Source: DAOTVY01 sp041082245 (GTDB lineage: Bacteria > Chloroflexota > Chloroflexia > DTKN01). From it: a stretch of DNA of 64,000 nt. Position numbers and translations under genes: made by a program. The notes beneath the pieces are model-generated. The model was not told where the DNA came from and searched no databases. It was given only the letters and a program-made list of their open reading frames with translations. Each line of letters starts with the position of its first letter. Within the stretch, counting starts at the first letter, position 1. The stretch covers positions 6,438 to 70,437 of the forward strand of contig JBDOIE010000110.1 in the NCBI GenBank assembly GCA_041082245.1. The letters are read 5' to 3'. Positions 32,020-40,300 of the stretch are shown here, in pieces.

Positions 32020-32706
32020 GTGGGGGGTCTCCGAGGTTGGGACCTCAGGAAACATCGTCATTAGCCTGTCGTCCACTGCCCCGTGCGCACTCAGGTGTGA
32101 AACTCACGACTGTCTTGCCCCGCTCCCTTGCAGTGCTGCGCGGCGCACGGGGGATCGATAGGGGAGGGGGCAAAGTCGCCCCCCGCCCCCCGTTCCTTCA
32201 TGCTTGCAGGGCAGGGTAATGGGACCGTGTCCCGACAAGTTCGAACCTCGGGGGGCCGGCCGATCTCGGGCTACGAGTCCGGATGGAGAGACCCTCGTTC
32301 GACCGCCTGACCACCCAACTCCCCTCTCTTCTTGCGGCTGGGGCAACCGTCGCAGCAGTACGCCGGAGCGCATAGGTCCAGGCTAGACCGAGCGTTTCGG
32401 TTGTCATGCCAAGTGCAACGGCCCGGCCGCAACAGCCTCACCCGCACCTTACCAGCGGCCAGCGCGCGGAGCAGGCGACCGCTCCCTTCGGAAAAGCCTG
32501 CAGGGGCGCCCCGTCGTCGCCCCTGCAGGTTGGGCCCGGCTTGTCGGCGGTTTTCCCTGGACAGCTCCCTTCGTTATGGGCCCGCGGCTTGGATGGAGGT
32601 GTAAACAAACGAGAGAAGGACCCCGGCATTGCCGGACGGCCTTATCATCGTTTCCGGAGGATAGCGCATCGTCAGCGTCAGGTTGCAGTCCGGTTACCAA
32701 AGAGAT
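32020..32706. other. Gene-free region with inverted and direct repeats
   Basis: Between the FtsK-like promoter and the end of the frd operon I find no supported gene, tRNA or known RNA. It contains a 12-bp perfect inverted repeat CCTGCAGGGGCG/CGCCCCTGCAGG (32497-32508, 32518-32529). GCTCCCTTCG occurs twice on the plus strand (32481-32490 and 32564-32573), with a weaker copy near 32122. A GGGGGC/GCCCCC stem lies at 32166-32183. Frames here are short and without family resemblance. Confidence 0.6.
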
Positions 32707-32741
32707 CCCCCTCCCGCCCGCTGCGGCATGGCGGGAGGGGG
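32707..32741 (-). terminator. Terminator of the fum-hdr-frd operon
   Basis: CCCCCTCCCGCC (32707-32718) pairs perfectly with GGCGGGAGGGGG (32730-32741) over an 11-nt loop, 12 bp after the frdA stop on the minus strand. The tail reads ATCTCTTTGG, only moderately T-rich. Confidence 0.7.
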
Positions 32742-32753
32742 CAGGCCAAAGCG

Positions 32754-34355
32754 CTATCGCTTTCCGACGTAGTCAGGAAGCAGGATCGGCGCGCGTTCCT
32801 GGGGGTCCAGCCCGGCCTCGCGCAGTTGCTGCTCCCATTCCACGAGGTGCTGGAGCGTCGGCCGGCCCGGTACGACCTCGCGCGCCCGCTTGGCGGCAGC
32901 GATACCGGCCCGACGCCCGAACACGGTGATGTCCAGGAGCGAGTTGCCCATGAGCCGGTTTCGCCCGTGGATTCCGCCCACGACTTCTCCCGCGGCAAAG
33001 AGGTTGGGGATCTCGGTCGCGCCGTTGACATCGATCTTGATCCCCCCGTTCTGGTAGTGCAGCGTGGGGTAAACGAGCATCGGCTCCTTGGTGATGTCCA
33101 CGCCGAAGCGGGCGAACTGGCGTACCATGGCCGGGAGGTCCCGTGCGACCGTCCCTGGCCCGTGGATGAGATCGATCATCGGGGAGTCAAGCCATACCCC
33201 CAGAAAGCCCGAAGGTGTGCGCACCCCCTTGCCCCGTTCCTGGCACTCGCGGATGATCGCGGCCGATTCTACGTCGCGGGTCTCCCGGGGGTTCACGAAC
33301 TGCACGCCGTCGACGTTGAGCACCTGGGCGCCCAGGCCCCGCACCTTCTCGGTCACCAGGAAGCCGAGGATCTGCTCAGGAAAGGCCGCCCCCGTAGGGT
33401 GGTATTGCATGGTATCGATATGGAGCAGATGGGCTCCTGCCCGGTAGGCGAGCACCAGGCCGTCCCCGGTGGCCCCGTAGTGGTTCGTGGTGGCAAAGCC
33501 CTGGTAATGGAGCCGGCCGCTTCCGCCGGTAGCCAGGATGGTGCACTTGGCGCGGGCCACGAGGTACTCTTCCGTCTCCATGTTCAACAGCACCGCGCCC
33601 ACGCATTGTCCCTTGTCGTCCAGGATCAGCTCCACCGCAGCGGTAAACTCCAGGACAAAGATGCCGCTACGGTTGCGCACTTCGTCCCGCAGGGTACGCA
33701 TGATCTCCGCGCCCGAGTAGTCGCGCGCAGAATGCATCCGCTTGCGCGAGGTACCTCCGCCGTGGATCGTGATCATCGTGCCGTCGGGCTCCTTGTCGAA
33801 CATGCAGCCCAGCGATTCCAACCACAGGATCACTTTCGGCGCATCGAGCACCAGCGCTTCCACGAGATCCGGATCGTTTGCATAGTGCCCTCCGCCCATA
33901 ACATCTAGGTAATGGATGGCCGGAGAATCGTTCGGCTTGTCGGCGGCCTGGATCCCTCCCTGGGCCATCATGGTGTTCGCGTCGCCGTGGCGCAGTTTCG
34001 TGACCAGCACCACACGGGCACCGTTCTCCTCGGCCATCAGCGCGGCCGCCGATCCGGCGCCACCGCCTCCGATCACAAGGACATCGGTTTCGATATCGGT
34101 CCTCGTGACGTCGAAATCCGGCGGGATGACCGGCCGCGCCTGGAGCAGCCGGGCCAGTTCGTGGGGCGCTTTTCCTCCCTTGTTCGGTCCCACCTGGAGT
34201 GTGGCGAACGCTTCCGGGATGAAATCCGGGTGGAAACGGCGCAGGAGGTCTTCCTTCTCCTGGGCCGAAAGCCGGGGAAAAGTCTCGGAAAGGCGCGCGG
34301 AGCGCGTGGCTTCGACCCGCTTGAGCGATTCGTACATTTCCGGGGTGTAGATCAT
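32754..34355 (-). CDS. Fumarate reductase/succinate dehydrogenase-type flavoprotein (soluble)
   Basis: 533 residues. After a roughly 90-residue N-terminal extension the FAD fold begins with DVLVIGGGGAGSAAALMAEENGA. HGDANTMMAQGGIQ, the His of QYHPTGAAFP, the TEKVRGLGA segment and LHYQNGGIKIDVNGATEIPNLFAAGEV with GRNRLMGNSLLDITVFGRRAG follow. It interconverts fumarate and succinate at FAD. It is the last gene of the large minus-strand operon, 30 bp after the iron-sulfur subunit. No membrane anchor gene is present, so, as in thiol:fumarate reductase, electrons probably come from soluble partners. Confidence 0.88.
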   Translation of the reverse strand: MIYTPEMYESLKRVEATRSARLSETFPRLSAQEKEDLLRRFHPDFIPEAFATLQVGPNKGGKAPHELARLLQARPVIPPDFDVTRTDIETDVLVIGGGGAGSAAALMAEENGARVVLVTKLRHGDANTMMAQGGIQAADKPNDSPAIHYLDVMGGGHYANDPDLVEALVLDAPKVILWLESLGCMFDKEPDGTMITIHGGGTSRKRMHSARDYSGAEIMRTLRDEVRNRSGIFVLEFTAAVELILDDKGQCVGAVLLNMETEEYLVARAKCTILATGGSGRLHYQGFATTNHYGATGDGLVLAYRAGAHLLHIDTMQYHPTGAAFPEQILGFLVTEKVRGLGAQVLNVDGVQFVNPRETRDVESAAIIRECQERGKGVRTPSGFLGVWLDSPMIDLIHGPGTVARDLPAMVRQFARFGVDITKEPMLVYPTLHYQNGGIKIDVNGATEIPNLFAAGEVVGGIHGRNRLMGNSLLDITVFGRRAGIAAAKRAREVVPGRPTLQHLVEWEQQLREAGLDPQERAPILLPDYVGKR

Positions 34356-34385
34356 CGGCTTCCTCCGTTCATCCTTGCGGGCACG

Positions 34386-35066
34386 CTAGTCCGGCTCGAT
34401 GTCCCTGCTGTTGTACTTCTCGGCCAGTTCCTCTTTCGACATCGCCTTGAGGGCCGCGATCTCGGCGTCGTACTTGCCCGCTTCGATCTCCCGCACCCGT
34501 TCCGCCAGGTGCTGGGCGCGGGGCGCGATGTATCGCCCGTAGAGCCGCCGACAAAGGATGGCGATGTTGTACTGCACCTCCTCTGCCGGGCAGCGTGCTG
34601 CGCAAAGGCCGCACATGATGCAGTCGAACGACTTGTCGGCCACCGCCGCGATATCCCCGCGCATTGCGGCGGCCATATAAGCGCGCACGTCGATGTTCTG
34701 CGGGCACGCCTTCGTGCAGGTGCCGCACTGCAGGCAACGAAGCACCTCAGGGTAAATCGAAAAGAGGGTTTCCGGGGTTGCCTTCAGTTCCTCCAGTTTG
34801 TACGGCCGGCGCTCGGCAGGGAAGAACGGGATCTGGGTGAGGTACATGTTCGGCTGCACAAGCGTGGCGCACGCCAGTCCGATGTGCAGCCGATAGTCCC
34901 CGGCAATCCGGTACACCGTCGCGCAGGCGCCACAGAAGCCGGCCCGACATCCACATCCCCGAAGGAGCCGATATCCGGCATACTCCATGGCACGCTGGAT
35001 CGTCAGCGACGGGGGGACCATATACCGTTTGCCCATAATGTAGATCGGGATGAGCTCCTCGGACAT
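34386..35066 (-). CDS. Fumarate reductase/succinate dehydrogenase-type iron-sulfur subunit
   Basis: 226 residues. N-terminal 2Fe-2S site: GCGCRAGFCGACATVY with a later Cys (LACATLV). Two ferredoxin-type clusters: CLQCGTCTKACP (about residue 105) and CIMCGLCAARCP (about residue 145), the order expected for SdhB/FrdB/TfrB-like proteins, although the second and third motifs are CxxCxxCxxxCP, typical of Hdr-linked forms. A charged C-terminal helix follows. The C-terminal CCG domains of archaeal TfrB are missing; those are supplied separately by HdrB in this operon. It links the flavoprotein to the Hdr/FrhB proteins. Confidence 0.86.
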   Translation of the reverse strand: MSEELIPIYIMGKRYMVPPSLTIQRAMEYAGYRLLRGCGCRAGFCGACATVYRIAGDYRLHIGLACATLVQPNMYLTQIPFFPAERRPYKLEELKATPETLFSIYPEVLRCLQCGTCTKACPQNIDVRAYMAAAMRGDIAAVADKSFDCIMCGLCAARCPAEEVQYNIAILCRRLYGRYIAPRAQHLAERVREIEAGKYDAEIAALKAMSKEELAEKYNSRDIEPD

Positions 35067-35077
35067 CTCGGTTCCTC

Positions 35078-36205
35078 CTATCGCTCCACAACGTGCAGTT
35101 CATCCTCGCGGAAGACGGCCAGGGGCAGCTCTTCCTCCAGGCTTCGCCCGGCCTCGTAGTCGAAGAGCGCCTGGACCTCCTGCCCGATCGCGCGGAAGAT
35201 GACCGTCAGCGGGATGTCGCTCGGACAACCATCCTCGCAGACCCCACACCCCACGCAGGAAGCCACCATGTGGTTCAAACGGGTGATCTGGAAGAGCAAG
35301 GTATCGGTCGGCATCCGCACGGCTCCCCGACGCCCAGCCCACTTCAGATACTGTTCCGAGGCGTGGTCGAACGTGGGGGTGCGGAAGATGCACTCCCGAC
35401 AATAGCAGATCGGGCAGGTCACCGTGCAGTTGTGGCACCGCAGGCACGCGGAAAAGAGCGAAAGCAACCCCTCACGGGTGCGTACCTGCTCGCGGAAAGC
35501 GGCGAAAGCCTCGTCGCGGCGCGCCAGCCGCGCCTCGCGTAGCCGGGCGATCGCCTCCTGCCGACCCGGCAGATCCCCCTCCTGAAGCCCCAGGACCCCG
35601 GCGAGTTCCGCGTGTGTCTCCTTCAGCTCCACCCCGATTTCCTTCCGCGGATCCGTGCCGATCCACTCCAGCCGCACATCCACGCCCTGCGGCACGAAAT
35701 GTTCGCAGATGCGGCAGGCCGTGCGCAGCTCCCGGTTCGGCCAGCGGAACCCTTCGGTCGGCTCGACGCTCTCCAGCAACCGCATCGTCAGGTCGGGTGT
35801 CTCCGCAACCATCGCGCCGTAATCGAGCACCCGGAAGGCACCGTAGCAGTCGACGCCGACGGTCAGCACACGGGCGAGGTTCACCTGGCGAAGCTTGGTC
35901 AACTCGACCGTGGCCCGCCACTCACACGGTTTCAGCACCACGGCCAGCCGTTCCCGGGGTTCGGTGAAGGTCAACTGGGAAACCACCCGCGCCGATTGGA
36001 TCGGCATCACCGGCGCGATCGGGTCGGCTTCCGCAAGGTGCGCCGGATCGCGCACCAGCGTTGGGACCAGGTTGCGCCCGTCGGGGGTAGCCACCGGGAC
36101 CAGGACGCCGTCGACGACATTCTGCTCAAGCAGGAGAGCAAGCAGCCGCCTGAGCGTCCCCAGCGTGTCCCCTTGGGCAACAGGAACCGTTCCGCGAATT
36201 GGCAT
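35078..36205 (-). CDS. FrhB/FdhB-like iron-sulfur flavoprotein
   Basis: 375 residues of the F420-hydrogenase/formate-dehydrogenase beta-subunit type. The flavin/nicotinamide or F420-binding part has VVLKPCEWRATVELTKLRQVN and DCYGAFRV. Clusters are ligated by CLRCHNCTVTCPICYCREC (about residue 255) and CVGCGVCEDGCPSDIP (about residue 320). Such subunits pass electrons between a hydride carrier (F420, NAD(P)H) or formate enzymes and iron-sulfur partners. It lies 11 bp before the FrdB-like gene and 33 bp after MvhD. The electron donor is not decided by sequence. Confidence 0.8.
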   Translation of the reverse strand: MPIRGTVPVAQGDTLGTLRRLLALLLEQNVVDGVLVPVATPDGRNLVPTLVRDPAHLAEADPIAPVMPIQSARVVSQLTFTEPRERLAVVLKPCEWRATVELTKLRQVNLARVLTVGVDCYGAFRVLDYGAMVAETPDLTMRLLESVEPTEGFRWPNRELRTACRICEHFVPQGVDVRLEWIGTDPRKEIGVELKETHAELAGVLGLQEGDLPGRQEAIARLREARLARRDEAFAAFREQVRTREGLLSLFSACLRCHNCTVTCPICYCRECIFRTPTFDHASEQYLKWAGRRGAVRMPTDTLLFQITRLNHMVASCVGCGVCEDGCPSDIPLTVIFRAIGQEVQALFDYEAGRSLEEELPLAVFREDELHVVER

Positions 36206-36238
36206 CTTTGGACTCCTTGTACGGTAGCCGGATCGTGT

Positions 36239-36664
36239 TCAGATCGCCCACTCCTTACGCATCGGGTTAGGGCCTTTCTCCTTAAGGTATTGCACCATCT
36301 CGGTCACGGTGTCGGCGAAGCGCCGCCCCTCGCTGGCGCTGATCCAGCGCAGCCACACACGGTCTTCTTCCAGGCCCAACTGTCGCAGCACGCTCTGGAG
36401 AATGGCCACCCGGCGGCGCGCCTTGTAGTTGCCGCTCTGGTAGTGGCAGTCCCCCGGGTGGCAACCGCCGATGAGGACGCCGTCCGCGCCCTCGATGAGC
36501 GCTTTCAGCACATAGACGGGGTCGACCGCCCCGCTGCACATCAGCCGGATGATGCGGATGTTCGGCGGGTACTGGATGCGCGAGGTCCCCGCCAGGTCGG
36601 CGCCCGTGTAGGTGCACCAGTTACACAGGAAGGCGACGATGCGGGGTTCGAACTCTTCGGGCAT
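36239..36664 (-). CDS. mvhD: MvhD/FlpD-like [2Fe-2S] electron-transfer protein
   Basis: 141 residues from ATG 36664, which has GGAGGAGA upstream; an open stretch further upstream has no site. Diagnostic cysteines: FLCNWCTYTGADLAG (residue about 15), RLMCSGAVDP, and GCHPGDCHYQSGNYKA. All are Cys, none is a UGA codon. MvhD connects a hydrogenase, formate dehydrogenase or NAD(P)H module to HdrA. Its presence ties the FrhB-like and HdrABC proteins of the operon into one electron-transfer complex. Confidence 0.92.
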   Translation of the reverse strand: MPEEFEPRIVAFLCNWCTYTGADLAGTSRIQYPPNIRIIRLMCSGAVDPVYVLKALIEGADGVLIGGCHPGDCHYQSGNYKARRRVAILQSVLRQLGLEEDRVWLRWISASEGRRFADTVTEMVQYLKEKGPNPMRKEWAI

Positions 36665-36734
36665 CGATGTCTCCTCCGCTCGCAAACGGACGTGCCGCAG
36701 GGCGGGAGCGCGGCTCCCGCCCTGCCCGTCCGGA

Positions 36735-37379
36735 CTAGGTCGTGCGGATGTCGCGCAGTTCGGCATCCGCCTGCTGCACCGCCGTACGCACTTGGTCTTC
36801 CGTGATCCCACGTACCTTCATCGTGATGCGGCCGTGGCTGCGGTCCTCGCCGTAGAAGGTGCCCAGAGAGAGGATGTCGCCGCCCTGGCCAGCGATCGCG
36901 GAGGCGAGCCGGGCAAGCGAACCGGGCTCGTTTCGGACCGCTACGCTGACCCGCAGCCCCTGCTCTCGGGCCCCCAGCATCTCCAGGAAGACCTTGAAGA
37001 GGTCTGTCTCGGTGATGATCCCCACCAGCCGGCCGTCCTCGACCACTGGCAGCCCACCGATCTTGTGGTCGACCATGATGCGCGCCGCCTCTTCGATCGG
37101 GCAATCCGGGCAAACGGTGATCACCTCGCGCGTCATGATCTCCTTCACCTTGAGCTTGGAGAGCAGGTAGCCGATCTCGTAGACGCTCAGGCTGGTTGCG
37201 GGAGAAGGGGATGCGTAGAGCAGGTCCTTTTCCGAAACGATCCCGAGAAGGTTTCCGTGTCGGTCGATCACAGGCAGGCGACGAACACGGTTCTGCCGCA
37301 TGAAGCTCAGCGCTTCGGTCACCGAGGTATCCGGCTCGATGGTAATCGGATGGGTGGACATACGCTCCTTTACCAGCAT
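36735..37379 (-). CDS. CBS-pair and ACT domain protein (AcuB-like)
   Basis: 214 residues from ATG 37379 (GAGGAGG upstream). Two CBS units: MSTHPITIEPDTSVTEALSFMRQNRVRRLPVID and MTREVITVCPDCPIEEAARIMVDHKIGGLPVVEDG. A C-terminal ACT domain runs from about 145 (RVSVAVRNEPGSLARLASAIAGQGGDILSL). CBS pairs bind adenine nucleotides, and ACT domains bind amino acids or other small ligands. In this operon it may sense energy or metabolite state and control the enzyme complex or its expression; this is inference. Confidence 0.85.
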   Translation of the reverse strand: MLVKERMSTHPITIEPDTSVTEALSFMRQNRVRRLPVIDRHGNLLGIVSEKDLLYASPSPATSLSVYEIGYLLSKLKVKEIMTREVITVCPDCPIEEAARIMVDHKIGGLPVVEDGRLVGIITETDLFKVFLEMLGAREQGLRVSVAVRNEPGSLARLASAIAGQGGDILSLGTFYGEDRSHGRITMKVRGITEDQVRTAVQQADAELRDIRTT

Positions 37380-37395
37380 GGCACTCCTCCTCTGT

Positions 37396-40300
37396 TCACT
37401 CCAGCGCCTCGTCGACCATCGCCACCAGCTGGGCTTTCTCGAAGCCCAGATGCTGGGTCGCACCGCTCGGACAAGCTACCGCACAGGCTCCGCATCCCTG
37501 GCAGAGGACCTCGATAACCTCCGCGACGCGGGTTTCTTCGTTCAGCACACGGGCATCGTACGGACAAACGGCCACGCAGAGGCCACACCCCTTGCAGAGC
37601 CGGCTGTTCACCTGGGCGACGATCGCCTGGCCTTCCAGACGATCCTTGCTGAGCAGGGTGGCCGCCCGGACGGCGACTCCCTGTGCCTGCGCGATCGCAT
37701 TCTCGATCGGCATCGGCGAGTGCGCCAGGCCGCAGAGGAAGATGCCGTCAGCGGCAAAGTCGAGCGGGCGCAGCTTCACGTGCGCCTCCAGGAAAAAGCG
37801 ATCCTGCGTGAGCGGCACCTTGAGCATCTGCGCCAGGGCAGCCTGCTCCGGGCGCGGCACGATCCCCGTGCTCAGCACGAGCCAGTCGGCCGGCAGGCCG
37901 ATCGGTTCTTCCCCCGGGCTGCGGACGGTGATACGCAGCGAATCGCCTTCCACACTGACCTCCGGCGGTTCCTCCGGCCGGTATTCGAGAAACACGACGC
38001 CCTGGCGCCGCGCCTCTTCGTAGTAGACTTCCTGGAAACCGTAGGCGCGGATGTCGCGGAAGAGCACTGTTACCCGGGCGAGCGGTTCGAGACGTTTGAG
38101 CCGCAGCGCGTTCTTGAGCGCCGAAGCGCAGCAGATGCGCGAGCACCAGGGGTGCTCCTCGTTCCGCGATCCCACGCACTGGATCATCACCACGGAAGGC
38201 GGGCGCCCCAATCCGAGCACGGCGCCCGAGTGGTTCACGAGCTGCGCCTCGAACTCCCGCTGGGTCAGGACGCGTGGATGCTGGCCGTACAGGTACTCCC
38301 CGGGCTTCGGTTCGTAGGCCTCCGCTCCGGTCGCAACGACGATCGCGCCATGGGCGATCTCCTCCACGCGCCCTTCGCTGGCCAGGTGCACCCGGCTCAC
38401 AAAGCGTCCCACGTATCCGCCGACCTCGAGCAGTTCGGCACGGGTATAGACACGGACGCGCGGATGCGCAAGCACCCGGGCGACCGTCTCCTGAAGGAGC
38501 GCCTGGGGGTCGTTCCCGTAAAGCGTGTAGTGGAGATGGCGGAGATGTCCGCCCAGTTCCGCTTCACGCTCGATCAGGGTGACCGGGAAGCCCTGCTCCG
38601 CCAGCGCAAGCGCGGCAACCATACCGGAGAGGCCCCCGCCGATCACCAGTGCGCTCTGCTCGATCTCGATCGACGGCCGGTAGATCGGGCGCAATCGCAA
38701 CGCCTTGGCGACCGCCATGCGCACGAGGTCCTTGGCCTTTTCCGTCGCTTCCTCCGGTGTCGCCTTGTGCACCCAGGAATCCTGTTCCCGGATGTTCGTC
38801 ATCTCGAAGAGGTAAGGGTTCAGTCCCGCTTCGCGGATCGTGTCCTGGAAGAGCGGCTCATGGGTGCGCGGGGTACACGAGGCCACGACCACGCGGTTCA
38901 GGCGCAGCTCGCGCACGGTGTCCGTGATCTTCTTCTGGGTATCCTGCGAGCAGGTATACAGGTTATGCTCCGCGTACGCGACGCCCGGCAGGGTGCGCGC
39001 ATACTCCACCACCGCAGGGACATCTACCACGCTCCCGATGTTGATCCCGCAGTGGCAGATGAACACCCCGACGCGCGGTTCCTCGAAACGCACGTCCAGT
39101 TCGGGCGGGTAGGTCTTGCTTCGCGTGAGCGTGCCACGCGCGGGGGCCAGCAGCCGGGCCGCGGCTGCTGCTGCCGCCGACGCTTCCACCACCGTTTCCG
39201 GGATGTCCTTCGGCCCCCGGAAGGCCCCGGCGACAAAGATCCCCGGGCGCGAAGTCTCGACCGGCGCAAACTCGGACGTCTGGGCGAAACCGTAGCGGTT
39301 CAACCGCACCCCCAGCCGCTCCGCAAGCGCCCGCGCCTCCGTTCCCGCGACCAGCCCCACCGACAGGACAACGAGGTCGAACTGCTCCTCCACCACCGCC
39401 CCGTCGGGCCGGGTGTAGGTGAGACGCAGGTCGCGGGTCTCGGGGTCCTCCTTCAGCGAGGAGATGAAGGAACGGATGTAGCGCACCCCGTGCTCGCGCA
39501 TCGCGGTCTCGTAGTAGGCATCGAACCCCTTCCCGAATGCCCGCACATCCAGGAAAAAGATCGTCGGCTCGATATCCGGCGCGTGCTCACGGGCGATGAT
39601 CGCCTCCTTGGTCGCGTACATGCAGCAGACCGAAGAGCAGTAGTTCTGGTCGCAGCGGCTTTCGCGCGAGCCGATGCACTGGATCCAGGCGATGCGGCGG
39701 GGTTCGCGTCCGTCGGAAGGGCGGGTGATGTGCCCGGCGAAGGGACCCGAGGCCGAGAGCATCCGTTCGAACTCGATCGAGGTGAGGACATTCGGATACC
39801 GGCCGTAGCCGAACTCTTCCTTCAGCCGGGCATCGTACAGCCCGACCCCCGGGGTCAGGATGACCGCCCCCACCTCGAGCGCCCGCACCTCTTCCGTCAT
39901 CTCGTGGTTGACCGCTCCGGCCTTGCAGGCGCGGGCGCACGCGAGGCATTCGGAGCAGATGCCGCACTCCAGGCACCGCTCCGCCTCTGCGCGTGCTTCT
40001 TCCTCACTCAGCGGGAGATCCACTTCCACGAAGGAACGTATCCGTTCTTCCACCGGCCGCTGCTTCTTCTGCAGCCGTGGCCGCATCACGATTCGCCCCT
40101 CTGCCCGGGCGGAGGCAATCTCCTCGTCGCTCAGCTCGACCACCGGCTGCAGCACCGGTTCCCGCAGCCCCGCTTCGCCGCGCAGGTAGCGATCGATCGC
40201 GCGCGCGGCGCGGTGTCCGGCGGCGATCGCGTCGACCACGAACGTGGTTCCGGTCACCGCGTCGCCCCCGGCAAAGACGCCCGGACGGGACGTCATCAGC

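Noticed and set aside
32225..32320. tRNA or tmRNA suggested by GTTCGAACC and GTTCGACC
   Set aside because: The flanking bases do not form a T-stem, no acceptor stem or CCA is present, and no anticodon arm can be drawn.
32440..32610. RNase P RNA or SRP RNA suggested by structured repeats and CCGAAGGGAGC
   Set aside because: The conserved GAGGAAAGUCC of RNase P is missing, and the SRP GGAAGGNAGCAGC apical sequence is not matched closely enough.
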